A stretch of DNA of 64,000 bases from Mesocentrotus franciscanus. Lineage: Eukaryota > Echinodermata > Echinoidea > Camarodonta > Strongylocentrotidae. The stretch spans positions 19,270,449-19,334,448 of the forward strand of contig CP137685.1 of assembly GCA_037976565.1 (NCBI GenBank). The letters are read 5' to 3'. A program made the translations under genes and the position numbers. The notes below the pieces were generated by a model. The model did no database searches and was not told the DNA's origin. It saw nothing but the letters and a program-made list of their open reading frames with translations. Below, piece by piece: positions 14,345 through 25,486 of this stretch (position 1 is the first letter of the stretch; the number at the start of each line of letters is the position of its first letter).

Positions 14345-14555
14345 ATAAAGTTGAGTTCTGGTCATGCGATTGCATTGTGAAAGAAACAGTGTGGCATCGA
14401 TCAGAAAAAGTTGATCATGTAGCATATAAGTATTGGTGTGTACTGCCGAGGAGGTGCAAGGTTCTGGAATCATCAAAATTATTTTTAAAAATGGCCCAGT
14501 CTTGTTAAAAGTAACAAGCACTGTACACAGAAAGATGTATATGGGACTACACAAA
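14345..14555 (+). repeat. dispersed ~200-bp repeat, copy 1
   Basis: This segment is about 85-90% identical by eye to the reverse complement of 35573-35768. Both copies keep the same frame open through a stretch beginning FWSCDCIVKET and continuing RSEKVDH. No known domain is recognised, so it is recorded as a transposon-type repeat of unknown class. Confidence 0.7.
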
Positions 14556-15989
14556 CATGTGGCATAAAAATGAGGCCCACATTTTTAAGCTGTTACATGT
14601 CATATTTAGAATATGAAGGCTTTTGAAGAGCCATGCTTTTCAGAGAACATTTTTTCTCTGATGTTCTCCCACACTTGTATAACAACAATGAAAAAGCTCA
14701 CAAATTATTTTTCACCTCTCCCCAGAACTCACCCTTCTCTTTAAAAGAACAACCAAGTCTTAGTTTGATAATAAATTTATGTTGGTACTGTTCTTATAAT
14801 ATTTTGGGGGTATCGTAGTACTTTTTAACAGGCTTTTGTTGAATTAGCTCCAGAAAGTTGTGCTTTTTTTATCACCACCTAAAACGTTAAATTGTTGTTG
14901 TTCATTCCTCTGTAAACAAACCATAATCACCAATTATCCAATTCCATTGATAGCTTTGAACAAAGTAACAAACCTGCAGAGTCTTTTACAAAAGGGGACG
15001 CTCCGACACTTTCACGAGACGCAAACAAAGCCCTTAAACCCAGCTCCTCGATAGGATTATCCCAAATTATCATCATTGACTGTTCCTGGTGGAAAAGACT
15101 TGAAGAAGAGGCTTAGGATTCAAGAAAGAACTAAACTATTAGTGGGATGAAGAATTTTCAAACACCCTTTCTGTCATGTTACCATAATCGAGTAGAAAGC
15201 GGGTCATAATTAGGTGTCCCCGCTGGGTATACTTTTTGTTAACGGGTAATGATTTTTGGCAGATATTTGGACCCTGTTTCGCTGTCATCACCATCATTAT
15301 GTCTGAATTGAATTGTCGAGTCAACAAACATCAACACTTTTGTAACAGGTTTGGTCATTTTCTCCGAGTATTGTCTAGGTCTGAATCCACATTGATTATT
15401 TGTGATGCCTTTTTTCTTTTCTTTTTTCCAATGACATGCTCGCGAGGTTCGCGTGCCGCTCGCATCATCTCATTGTTTACACATTCCTTTGTTACGTCAA
15501 AAAAGACACAAAAGATCTAAAAGGAAAAGAAACCTTTGAAAAGAGATACCAATTACGGGAAGACCTACTGGGTTGGACATTCATTTCAGAATACGGGTGG
15601 TGTCCGTTTATACGTGGTGTGGGGGGGGGGGGCATTTCGTTTTTTTCACCCAAGCCTATGATTACATGTTGAATAGTAGAAGAAATTGCAGAGAATATAC
15701 AAAATAAATATGTAGAAGAAGATGATATATTGGTAAGGGTAAACTGATAAAAGACAATTGGGGAAAAGGAAAAGGAATGAAATAACAGAATTTAAATGAA
15801 AGACAATTGTTTTAATGTGAAGTAGAGGAACTTATTATAACGAATAAAAGGCTAACAGTAATAAACCCCAAGACTCCTTCGAGACCGATGTCAAAACCAT
15901 CCAAATGTTTCTAATGCTTCCTATTTTATCGCGCAGTTTGCCAATTCGAACTGATGAATCTAGATAATCTTTCTTCAACACAAGTCTGC
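14556..15989. other. no gene seen
   Basis: AT-rich sequence with a G11-type run at about 15621-15632. No conserved frame, RNA gene or clear repeat was recognised. Confidence 0.45.
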
Positions 15990-16275
15990 CATATAATTTT
16001 CATGAGACACTCTATACAAGAATGGTGGTCGTTTTGTTGCGGTAAGTTCTCGAGTGCTCAACAATGGAAAACAAAAACTGTCGAACTTTATTCTCGTCTG
16101 TCATGTTCGCATTCTTTAGTTTGCTATCAAGAAGGTACATGCCAAAAAAATTGCCAATATAAACTTCATAACGAAAACCTTACCAATCTTTCTGTTATCT
16201 TTTGTTTGTTTTCATTTGACATGATATGCACAAATGGTGGCCGTTGACTTGTGGCAAGTTCTTGTGTGTCGAGCC
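15990..16275. repeat. direct repeat flanking a transposon mosaic (left copy)
   Basis: Text around 16000-16055 (TTTTCATGAGACACT followed by GGTCGTTTTGTTGCGG and CTCGAGTGC) recurs at about 19360-19435. A weaker copy lies at 16229-16275 (GGTGGCCGTTGACTTGTGGC) and another near 19530. The copies therefore flank the 16416-19313 mosaic as if it had been inserted into, or expanded within, a small tandem repeat. Confidence 0.55.
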
Positions 16276-16610
16276 ATCATTATCATAAAATCATATATAA
16301 TTACGTCATACAATAAAATTACGTCTGATTACAGAAATGGAACTTTCAAAAATTAAACCTTGTCTAAGTATTCCCAATCGGAAGGATATCATTCTCAGAA
16401 GGTGTTGTACAGTAACAGTGGCGTAGACAGGTCCCCAATGGTGGGGGGTGATTAATGAAAATAAAATAAATTGTATGGATTAACACACAACACACACAAC
16501 ACACACACATACATTCGCACCCCATACACAAGTGTGCGCGTGTTTGTACACACGGTAAGTTTGTATAGTAATGGAAAAGTCAAAGCGTACTACAGGATAG
16601 CCGGTCTTAT

Positions 16611-16700
16611 AAATTGAATTGATTTGATTTGAATTGAATTGGTTTATTAAAACAAAACATGACATGCAGCTCAAGGCTGATATAGTCTGTTTTACAAAGC
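16611..16700 (-). mobile_element. non-LTR retrotransposon 3' end with (TTGAA)n tail
   Basis: Read on the minus strand, the segment carries CAGCCTTGAGCTGCATG, then TTTAATAAACC, then imperfect AATTC/AAATC pentamers. The same style of end is at 53125-53175 (AATAAACCTGCTTTCAGCTTAAGGCTG). This fits a LINE-type 3' end made by target-primed insertion; no coding part is attached. Confidence 0.5.
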
Positions 16701-16989
16701 AATCAGATATTTAAAGTGAATTCATTACTAATTTAGCGCGGGGGCGTAGCGACCGTGCGCAAAAATTGCCTCCGTGAAATTGAAAATCATAATAAAGAGG
16801 ACTTTCAAACAAAATTCAAATCACATTGTACTTAAGATGAACATTATGATTGTGCTTAAAACATACAGAGCTTTTACCTTAATGCTTGGAGCTTTTTGTC
16901 TATATATATTGTGACAAGGGGGAGGCGAAATTGATTTTGTTCCATCCCCTTCATTTGAGGGAAGCATCCCCCCCCCGCACACACACACT

Positions 16990-17992
16990 TTGGACGAGTT
17001 TGGACAAACTTTCAGAGTTTCCGTCAATGGGAAAACCTCTGCAACATGTGAGGTGACAAGTGGAATACCCCAAGGTAGTACACTCGGCCCGACCCTGTTC
17101 AACATCTTCATTAACGACCTACCGTTGGCTGTGAGTGAATGTTCCATCAAAATATTTGCAGATGATACCAAGCTCTATCGAATAGTGGACAATCAAGATG
17201 ATGCCGATCTCCTCCAAAAAGACTTAGGCAGGATAGTGGAATGGTCACAAAAATGGCAGCTGCCATTCAATGAAGAGAAGTGTAAGGTGATGCATTTTGG
17301 CAAGAATAACAAGAACTTCACTTATACAATGAAATGTGGCAATGTTCGAAATCAAGTATCAACAACAGATGACTCTGCCGGTTAAAAGGATCTTGGAGTG
17401 ATCTTTGATTCCAATCTATCATTTAGTAAACATGTTTCGGACACTACCAAACGAGTAAACATGAAGCTTGGGATAATTAAGAGGTCCTTCTCATCTTTAG
17501 GAACCAAAGGATTGCTTCAACTGTACAAGACCATAGTACGCCCCACTCTAGATTACTGCAACACTATTTGGAAGCCTAAGCTTATCAAAGATGAAGACAA
17601 CCTGGAGAAAGTCCAGCAACGAGCTACTAAACTCATACCAGAGATTAATCATCTTAGTTACCCGGAAAGACTCCAAGCACTTAAACTTCCAACACTAGAG
17701 TATCGAAGGCAAAGAGCTGACCAAATTCATCTATATAAGATCATGACTGGACGAGAAGATGTACAGAAAGAGGTATTATTCTCGATGAGCAAAGAAAGTA
17801 GGACGAGAGGTCATATCTTCAAAGTTGAGAAGCCACATGGTAAGACAAGTGTTAGGCAGAGGTCCCTTGCTGTTCGATCAATTAACAACTGGAACGGGCT
17901 ACCCCAATCGACAGTCCAAGCGCTTCAAATCTGAACTAGAAAAGTATTGGCATCACCATCCTCTCAAATATAACCCTTATCAACGTAAATAG
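16990..17992 (+). pseudogene. CR1-like LINE reverse transcriptase, 5'-truncated and disabled
   Basis: The frame contains the C-terminal part of a non-LTR reverse transcriptase: the SGIPQGSTLGP block (motif B, about 17062-17094), then the FADDTKLY catalytic block (motif C, about 17155-17178), then thumb/connection sequence with YKTIVRPTLDYC and KVQQRATKLIPE. These are typical of the CR1/L2/Rex group. The finger domain and endonuclease are absent; the frame starts abruptly after a C-run and (AC)n tract. There is an in-frame TAA at 17383, and a frameshift at about 17925-17935 moves the last 20 or so codons (FKSELEKYW region) into another frame ending with TAG at 17990-17992. Both lesions make it inactive. 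Divergence is otherwise modest, so it is a fairly recent insertion. Confidence 0.9.
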
Positions 17993-18056
17993 TGCTGTGA
18001 TTGTAAAGGTGGGCGGATAAGCTGATGCTTCAAGCCTCAACAAACAAGTAAGTAAT
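17993..18056 (+). mobile_element. 3' UTR and tail of the CR1-like LINE
   Basis: A short untranslated region follows the LINE stop codon and ends with a brief AAGTAAGTAA tail at 18046-18055. Short repeated tails rather than poly(A) are usual for CR1-group elements. The exact 3' boundary is inferred. Confidence 0.5.
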
Positions 18057-18156
18057 GATAAGAAACATTCATATATAAATGAGTTTGCCTACCCCAAGTT
18101 TCTGGGACCTTGGTGGAGACTGGGTTTCTATACGGTCTTAGTAAATAATGCTTATT

Positions 18157-19150
18157 TTAATATGCGAGAGAGCATAGCGACCGAGGTAGAAAATTTAGAG
18201 TTCTGAATGATGAAACTCTGTACAGTATTTTAGAGTAATCTAAATCTCTTCCATGGTCGTACTGCAAATGATTGATGTAATAGCATTCTTTTGTCTTGCT
18301 ATAGGGGGACGGGAATACGAATTGCCCTCTTTTTTTGTAGATGTAAAAACCTGCCCTCACTCCACCCCCAATGCGGAGCCTTGTGATCGAGGGTTTGTAG
18401 AGTAAACGACAAACTGTATTCATTAATTTGCGAGTGTAACAACCGAGCGAGAAAAATCTATGTTTTGAATGTTGAAACTTTGCATTTTAGAGCAAGATAA
18501 AGATTAGGGCCCTTTACAGATGCTATACATCACAATTATTTCACATAATTTCCCTTTTTTGGCTTTAGTCTTAAAAGGGGGCCCATTGATAGGTGTCAAA
18601 ATCGCTTACCACAAACAAGAAATAGAGATTCTTGCTAGTTGAAACTTTTGCATTTATGCAAAACTCTACATAGAAAGGTAATCGCTATACTGCAAAATTG
18701 TGGGCTTGTGAAGAGGCAAAAAAACGATTTAGCCGCCCCTGGATAGAGGGAAACATCTGCCCCTCGCTTTTGGCACCTATACGGTCTTAAATAACACAGC
18801 ATCTACTAATACGCGAGTGAGCGTAGCGACCGAGAGAGAAATTAAGAATTTTGAATGTTGAAACTCTGTAGTTTAGAGCACCAGAAATATTTTCTATGGT
18901 TATAATGCAATATGACTGATGATGTGCTAAGAAATGTAATCCCGGATCGGACGGGAAAAAACACACGAATTGCCTCCTGCGTTTGTAGAGAGATTGTTAA
19001 AAAAAAAGGGGGACAAAGACGTTTCGTAGCCACAACCTGTTATTAAACACTGCGTATAATGAGATTCGAACGAGCTTAGCGACCGAGCGAGAAAATGTTT
19101 GATTTTGAAGTGCTGAAAGTTTGCATTTTAGTGCATTGGAAAGCATATTA
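18157..19150. repeat. degenerate ~260-380-bp subrepeats (GCGTAGCGACCGAG type)
   Basis: Four subunits start near 18167, 18430, 18813 and 19068. Each has a GCGAG...GTAGCGACCGAGCGAGAAA block, then TTTTGAATGTTGAAACT, then TTTAGAGCA. Single related blocks occur at 16735-16765, 45419 and 45577. Between the blocks are variable segments with C- or G-runs. The repeats are non-coding and look like the interior of a large non-autonomous DNA transposon. Confidence 0.65.
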
Positions 19151-19354
19151 CACATCGTTGTAGTGCACAATAATTACATGCAATTCTTTTTTTAATCGCG
19201 AGGACCCTGAAACCTGGAGGGGGGATGATTGCACACGCTATCCTCTAACTAAAATTCTTGATGAGGGGGGGGGGGTGCATATCACATCCCCCGCTATCTG
19301 TGCAGTATCAATGCAAACACCAACTAAACAATTACATGTAAGTCTTTCGTATGT

Positions 19355-19570
19355 TTATTTTCATGAGACACTGTGTACATGATATACAATATTAAAAAGC
19401 GGTCGTTTCGTTGCGGCAAATCCTCGCGTGCCGATTTAACATGAAATTATCCATCATAGTCGATAATAAAACCAAACATATGTCGAATCTCTGTTTTGGT
19501 TTCTTAATCAATATGGGATGTCATTATACTGTGGTCAACGTCTCGCGTGCCCTGTTATCGTGACAAAATT
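19355..19570. repeat. direct repeat flanking a transposon mosaic (right copy)
   Basis: The sequence TTTTCATGAGACACTGTGTACA plus GGTCGTTTCGTTGCGGCAAATCC matches the block at about 16000-16055 to the left of the mosaic. A second, weaker subunit follows near 19525-19560 (TGTGGTCAACGTCTCGCGTGCC). Confidence 0.5.
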
Positions 19571-20487
19571 AATCAAAATATGAGAAAATCGGAAATATGA
19601 ATAGGCCCTATGAATATTTCATTCCTTTCATTCGAGTAATGCATAGCCAGTTGTTTAACGTTTAACAAAGGGACATTTAGAAACTGCTCATTCATTAAAG
19701 TAGTGTTTCGATTCAGGAGCTAGAAAAACCCCGTTTTCCTTCTATAGTCAAGGACAAATTTAATTTCTTGCTTCCCCACACGATGTTTCATTGTGGTGGT
19801 CGTATATATCTACGTACGGTTTTACTTGCAACTATTATGTAGAATTCATACGATATAATAATCATGATAATGGGAAATGTATGTACTACAGTAATTCTGC
19901 ATTGGAGAGGTGTATGATGTAGGCCTAAAGACCTAGTAAACTGCGGTATTGTTTGTCATATAACCAAATCTTTATTGATAAACAATAATGTTTGTTTAAT
20001 ATCTCGATATTAGACAAAACAAAAATAATGATGCAAATAAAATATTAAATTGTTAAAACATGTCATTTATTGCCGAAAGCTTTATACGGCTAAATGATAA
20101 CGAATGCAAGTCATAGATTAGCATTTTCAACATAGACTAAATTTGACCAATCAGAGGCCGAAATTAGTCGGTGACAATAAAATTGTCATACCGATCATAC
20201 CTGTTTTGCTTTGTCCGATTCTAATTGAATAATTATAGTCTTCAGAAGTTTATTCAAAGTACATCAAATTATTCCATAACTCAAAAGTTAGGGTAATCTT
20301 ATAATACCACTGAAAAATTGCAATAAAATACTACTGCTACTACTACTTACTATTCTGGGTTTATATAGCGCTTGACACATCGACGATGTCTTTAGTAAGA
20401 TAGAGAACTTTTAGAAGTCATTAACATAATAAAAGGAGCTAAGAGAAAGAGAGGGGAAGAGAAAGAGAGAGATAGAGAAAGAGGGGA

Positions 20488-20519
<32 letters not shown>

Positions 20520-22195
20520 GGGAAGAGGGATAGAGAGAGAGAGAGAGAGGGGTGAAGGGGAGAGGAAGAGAGAGAGAGAGAGAGAGATGCTAATAAACAT
20601 AAACACAGTATAGAGGCTTGTTTTATTGAAATATATTTGAGTCGTAACTATAACCGTTTATTCTGAACCTCGCAGAACAACGTACGGCTTATCGTAACTC
20701 TCTTTCCTTTAGCCCACGGTATACTATACGATCCTCCTGCGACCTGATTTGCCAAGAAATTGCAATTATATTGGACATGGAAATCTACACAAATACCATC
20801 TTCACCACCTTCTTCTAGCATCCAAATAATTATAAAAATACTAGCAACCGGAATTTCACTGCATTTGAGCCATAGTCGGAATATAAGCCGAATCAGTTTC
20901 AAATCGTAGACAATCGCACTACAGGTCTGACGTCACTACGATTCTGAGCCGATTTGGCGTTTCCTCCTCACAGGAAGCCTAAACATTCCTTGAAATTTAG
21001 ATTTTTATTTTGATCCTTGATAATTATGGTTTCAGACGTTTGAATGTTCGTATCAAACCAATGCTTCTGCAAATTCTTCCAAAATTGATCGTAGTCAGAT
21101 CGTAAAGGGTGCGATGGGCCTTAGACAGTATGAATTGTTGTATTATCATAACATTACCACCGCCTTAATTTTTATGACGATTGATAAAAAGGAAACAAAT
21201 TGAACTGAACGTAACATAATAATATAGGCCTATATATAATATATATATATATATGATAGGCCTATATGATATGAGAAGAGAACAATTAATGTTATACGCA
21301 GCTAGACGCCTAGACGTTATAATTTGTATCTCTTTGTTGTTGATGCTGGTGGATGTCTTTCAAATAGCTCCTACCATTCGCGTTTTACCCCTTTCTTTTT
21401 TTTCATGGGGACATATCCATTCCATTATTCTTAGAAAATAATATCCACTTTAATGGTATCAAATCGTATATAATTTGGAATAGTTAAGACACAAAGACAG
21501 TACTTAGCTCACACGTGCATTTCTGCATCTATCCAGTTCTCTCTGCATTTCTCCCACTTTTCTTTTCTCTTATTCGTAAGAGTGTTATCACCTACATTTA
21601 ATTACTGGAGTCTGTGGAAATATGACGTTCGTTTTTTTTGCCCGAGATGTTAGTGCGGGCTAAGCCGCAAAAGGACGCCTTACTAATTAGATATAAGTTA
21701 CTGGGCAACGGCAAGGTTATATACCATGCATCGAAGATACTCTTCGTTATGACAAGGCTTTTGTGAGGGAAAATTTAATCCTCAGAGCGCTAATCGTCTC
21801 TATTTCCAATTTCTTTCTGGGAGGTTGTAATTCTAGCCTCCAAAACTTGAGTTCGTACAGCGCATGCATTTGTGGCGACCTGAGAAAGATAAACAGAGTA
21901 TAGGCAATATCTAACGTCGATTGTGCTAAAATATAGGGAAAGCGCAGGAAAAAAAATATGCCCGGCGTATCGACTTAAATCTGCCACTAGATGTTGCCGA
22001 GCCGGTGACGTTTCAATGCCTTAGCTCCGTGATGTGGAAAAGAGACCGTGCAGGAAAGATCGGGCATTGGCTGTCTCGCTCTCGCTAACATCATGACTAT
22101 GAAATAGTACCCGACTTCCATTCACAGGGTGTCACCCCCGGGCGCTTTCCGTGACCTTCGATGACGCGCGGGGTCAAGAACAACATGGCGGACAC
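19571..22195. other. no gene seen; long GA tract at 20443-20587
   Basis: The segment is AT-rich, with a compound GA/GGGGA tract of about 145 bp and short AT runs near 21230-21260. No conserved frame was recognised. Confidence 0.45.
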
Positions 22196-22275
22196 GGGAG
22201 CGCGGGGAGTCGAACCTTTCGCTACGGGCGACAGAACTTGAAATCAATAACCCACTCGATTACGACACCGTGACA
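22196..22275 (-). pseudogene. tRNA-Leu(CAA)-like sequence, probable pseudogene or SINE head
   Basis: On the minus strand the segment has GTAATCGAGTGG (A-box/D-arm-like), TTTCAAGTTCTG (like the anticodon arm of tRNA-Leu with CAA) and a canonical B box GGTTCGACTCC. CACGG near the 5' end can pair with CCGTG near the 3' end. The T stem and the full 7-bp acceptor do not pair well, so a working tRNA is unlikely. Confidence 0.4.
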
Positions 22276-22814
22276 TGATCGTTGTTTAAATGGATACTCT
22301 GTTTGGCCACATTTTCACGGCTCCAGCTACACGGAATGAGCGCTAAACTCTATTTTTTGTTGACATCAGGAGGGGTTTCCGCGTCAGACAACGAAATAAC
22401 AGCAAGCGCAATTTCCGGTGCGCATCTGTCTTGGAAAACTCTTTACCTCATGTCGGCCGACTGGCCGGCTAGTGGATGTCCATTGGTCCGTCTGCTTTCA
22501 GGCAGTCGCTTCAGGCCCTATACGGCTCATATTCGTGTGAATTGGAACGTGTGTCAGTTTTAATCCTCGTTATTAATAATGATAAAAGAATGACCATTAG
22601 ACGGGGAAAGGTCTACAAAGTTGCTGGAGCTAATTCTGAGAACGAGAATAGGAAATGACTCCGTAATCATACATGCAAGAGAAGCAAGGCGGATTTTCAA
22701 GTTAGAAAGTTAGAAAGTTTTGTGAAAGACGTACGCCGACAGTACTCTTGGTTGGATACGCCACCGAGTAGGGCCTGACGCCCTTTCCACGGCATTGATG
22801 TGATTAAAGACATT

Positions 22815-23007
22815 GGCCCGTATTGTGAACTCCGGTTTAATTTAAACCGCGGCTTAACATGTTTAAGAATGGTCTAAGTCCAGTCGAACTCCAGTCTAAA
22901 GTGGCCCTTTAAACCCGAGTTGATTTCACTTTCATAAGTCGGGTTTAACTTAAACTTGCGGTCTAAGTCAGGTTTAAGTTAAACCCGACTTCAGAATATT
23001 AATAGCC
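22815..23007. mobile_element. inverted-repeat (MITE-like) element, GGCCCGTATT type
   Basis: The left end GGCCCGTATTGTGAACTCCGG is mirrored by the right end GGGTTTAACTTAAAC...GACTTCAGAATATT. The interior is full of TTTAAACCCG and CGGGTTTAA inverted blocks, so the 190 bp can fold on itself. It has no coding capacity. The class is not assigned. Confidence 0.55.
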
Positions 23008-23147
23008 TAGGCCATAGCATTTACAGATAATACCATAATAATGATAATACAAATAATTTTCAGGATTTAAGGGCACAGGACTACTAGGAGAAGAAATAAT
23101 AATAATAATAAGGAGGAGAAGAAGTAATACAGAGCATCATGACTCAG

Positions 23148-23151
<4 letters not shown>

Positions 23152-23178
<27 letters not shown>
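23152..23178. repeat. (GA)n microsatellite
   Basis: A 27-bp GA dinucleotide run, preceded by an (AAT)n run at about 23093-23111. Confidence 0.9.
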
Positions 23179-23185
<7 letters not shown>

Positions 23186-23362
23186 CCAGAGAACTTAAGA
23201 AGATGGTATGACACTTTCGAAGACCCTGAAATTTCGTCATAAAACTTGTAATCCCCGCTCACTACACTGGGCACCGAGGAAAGATCGAAACCATGGCTTC
23301 TCGAACGAGAGCTGAAAGCCTTTACTCGTCCCCAAATCTACCACGGTGCTCTAAGCTTATAG

Positions 23363-23771
23363 AGGTGTTGGGGTCCAGTGGATAAGTCACTGGACTGTGA
23401 ACCACAGGGTACAGGGTTCAAGTCCCTGTTACAGCAATAACGTCCATTGGCAAGACAGAAATCTACATTTGCCACACTCGACCCAGGTGAGGTAAATGGG
23501 TACCTGGCGGGAATTCAATGCTAAAGCGCCGTTATAGCAGCTAAGCTAAGCTAATGCCGGGGTAATAATTTTGGAGCGCCAGGAGTGTGACAGACTTGAG
23601 CGCTATACAAGCAGGCACGTAGCCACGGGGGTTGAGTACGGGGCACATGCCCCAAACCAAAATTTCCAAGATCAGACACCCTCTTCTTAGACCCTCCCTA
23701 GGACGTCGATCAATTACATGTATGTGCCCCCCAAACATCAAACTCTTGCTACGGCCCTGTATACAAGAACC

Positions 23772-23810
<39 letters not shown>

Positions 23811-23815
23811 TATTA
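23363..23815 (+). mobile_element. tRNA-derived SINE with (ATT)n tail, interrupted by a hAT-type insert
   Basis: The head has an A box (GGGGTCCAGTGG, 23370-23381) and a perfect B box (GGTTCAAGTCC, 23415-23425), the two RNA polymerase III promoter blocks. A non-tRNA body follows with TTTGCCACACTCGACCCAGG and GGTACCTGGCGGGAATTCAA, then GAGCGCTATACAAG. The insert 23612-23759 splits the element. After it the SINE resumes with AACCC and ends in an (ATT)n run (23773-23815). A fragment of the same family is at 42893-42995. Confidence 0.8.
23612..23759. mobile_element. 148-bp hAT-type MITE with perfect 8-bp target duplication
   Basis: The ends are CAGGCACGTAGCCA (left) and CAGGGCCGTAGCAA (right, reverse complement), matching at 11 of 14 positions. 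The flanks TATACAAG at 23604-23611 and 23760-23767 are identical. An 8-bp target duplication plus CAG-starting ends is the mark of hAT transposons. The element inserted near the 3' end of the SINE and has no open frame. Confidence 0.85.
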
Positions 23816-24018
23816 TAATTGTTGTTATCATTTTTACAATTATAAACTTCATTATGAGCTTCCAGGAATGTCTGTCCGATCAACAAGGAGAGTCTGCCAA
23901 CACAAAGTACATATCTGTCACTTTATCATGTCAAACTTCACCTAAGTTATGCCTTTGTTTTCTCTAAGTAAGCAATAATGAAGATCTCATCTTAATTGTA
24001 GTTGAGGGTTGTAATTTA

Positions 24019-24442
24019 GTCGATTCCAAGCGTTGTGGAATGACACTTGCAAAGAATTTTCAATTTTTAATAAAGATTTTCATAGACAGTTCAATGAAAA
24101 CCTACAAAGTAATGAAATGACGTATGAACTAATATGACGGTACTTTCACACTATTATTTGGGTTTCCCGTCAAACACTCTTGAACTTTATGAAATATTGA
24201 TTTAAAAAAAAATACTTTGTTACGAAATGACGTAAAAGGTCAATGTATGGTCATTCCGTAACAAAGCTATTCAAATTACAATATTTCATACATTTCATGA
24301 ATAGGTTGATAAATGTTGTGATAAATGTTGTGAAAGTATCTCATATTAGTTTATATGTTATATCATTAAAACAAAAAACATTTTCATTAAAATTTCTATA
24401 CAATTCTCTGTAAAGGGTCATTTCGTAATGCTTGGAATTGAC
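24019..24442. mobile_element. inverted-repeat element, GTCGATTCCAAGC family, copy 1
   Basis: The left end GTCGATTCCAAGCGTTGTGG and the right end (reverse complement) GTCAATTCCAAGCATTACG are near mirror images, each followed by GAATGACA- or AAATGAC-like text. The interior is AT-rich and non-coding. A shorter copy is at 39929-40129. Confidence 0.75.
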
Positions 24443-24858
24443 CGTTTCTTAATACCACTCCAACATCCGCACTTGCGCTTTATAGTGGCGCCATGATGCA
24501 ACGGACTGGTTCAGCTTACATACACCACGGCGCGGCGCCTCTTCCACGTACATGGCCTACAGTAGCGTACACGTACCCGCAGTTGAAGGCAGTAGTTGTA
24601 GCTACTATCTTTTTATATAACTTAACCTAAATTTATCACCTAAAATCACACCTGATCAAAACAGATATTCAGTTAACTTCACATACTCATATTCGTTACT
24701 TTTGCAGACTCTATTATACTGCATTAGATAACTGCATTTTCATAAAAATGATAAATACAAAGCTCAATTAGACAATGAAGAAAGCAGAAAACGGGGTGAA
24801 GGTCACAGGTCATAGAACGTACCTGCCACCATCGTTAGATGGGCGTATAACATCCATC

Positions 24859-25420
24859 TTAAAGGGCAATCCAACCCTTGTAATAAGTTCATTTGAATGA
24901 AAGCAGAAATATCAGAGAAACAGAATGGCGAAAGTTTGAAATAAATCGGACCACTATTAAGAAAGTTATGAGTGTTTGAAATTTGAGATGACTATAGCTA
25001 TGCGAATCTCAAATCGGCAATTTTGTCAGTGGATTGTGACGGATTACTCTCCTGGTTGTCGTGTACAAAAATATCACTTATTTTTGTTTTCTCTCAAGGG
25101 CACTACTCAAAATATATCATGGAGAGTACATTATTACAGGTCCTCTAAAAAGAAAAGACCACCCCTAGTCATACATTTATGAAAAGTTGAAATTTTAGTC
25201 CTTTTGTGTATTAGAGCAAGTGGGAAAGTTGTCCGCCACTACATAGACATTATCAAGTCAGCCAATTTGAAGGGCCCATACATAATAGTGATTGCAACTT
25301 TTAAAAAATCGTAACTTTTAATTTTTTGTCCGATTTCATTCAAACTTTCATTAGTATGCTTCTTTGATTTTTCTGCTGTATTCCAGACAAGTTTGCTATC
25401 AAGGTTGGATTTCCCTTTAA
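24859..25420 (+). mobile_element. TTAA-flanked inverted-repeat MITE, copy A
   Basis: Both ends lie at TTAA (24859-24862 and 25417-25420). The terminal sequence is AGGGCAATCCAACC (left) and AGGGAAATCCAACC (right, reverse complement). Long degenerate inverted arms continue inward through AAAGCAGAAA and AAAGTTTGA-like blocks. TTAA duplications are known for piggyBac and Kolobok elements; which applies is not settled. Other copies are at 50485-51063 (reverse orientation), 43015-43555 (diverged), 55469-56243 and 52619-52786 (half). Confidence 0.85.
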
Positions 25421-25486
25421 GTTCAGAGACCAGTGTTGCAATTGACCCAAAACCAGTTCAGAGACCAGTGTTGCAATTGACCCAAA
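25421..25486. repeat. 35-bp direct duplication
   Basis: The text GTTCAGAGACCAGTGTTGCA plus ATTGACCCAAA occurs twice in tandem, starting at 25421 and 25456. It lies immediately outside the right TTAA of the neighbouring MITE. Confidence 0.85.

Larger units (their letters stand above)
16416..19313. mobile_element. possible large hAT-like non-autonomous element (mosaic)
   Basis: The left edge at 16416 reads CAGTGGCGTAGACAGG followed by a G-rich run, the style of the CAG-starting ends seen elsewhere in this window. The right edge near 19313 (CCCCCGCTATCTGTGCAGTA) can be read only as a degraded inverted partner. No 8-bp target duplication was found. The interior holds the CR1-like LINE and several GCGTAGCGACCGAG subrepeats. 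The boundaries are an inference. Confidence 0.3.
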
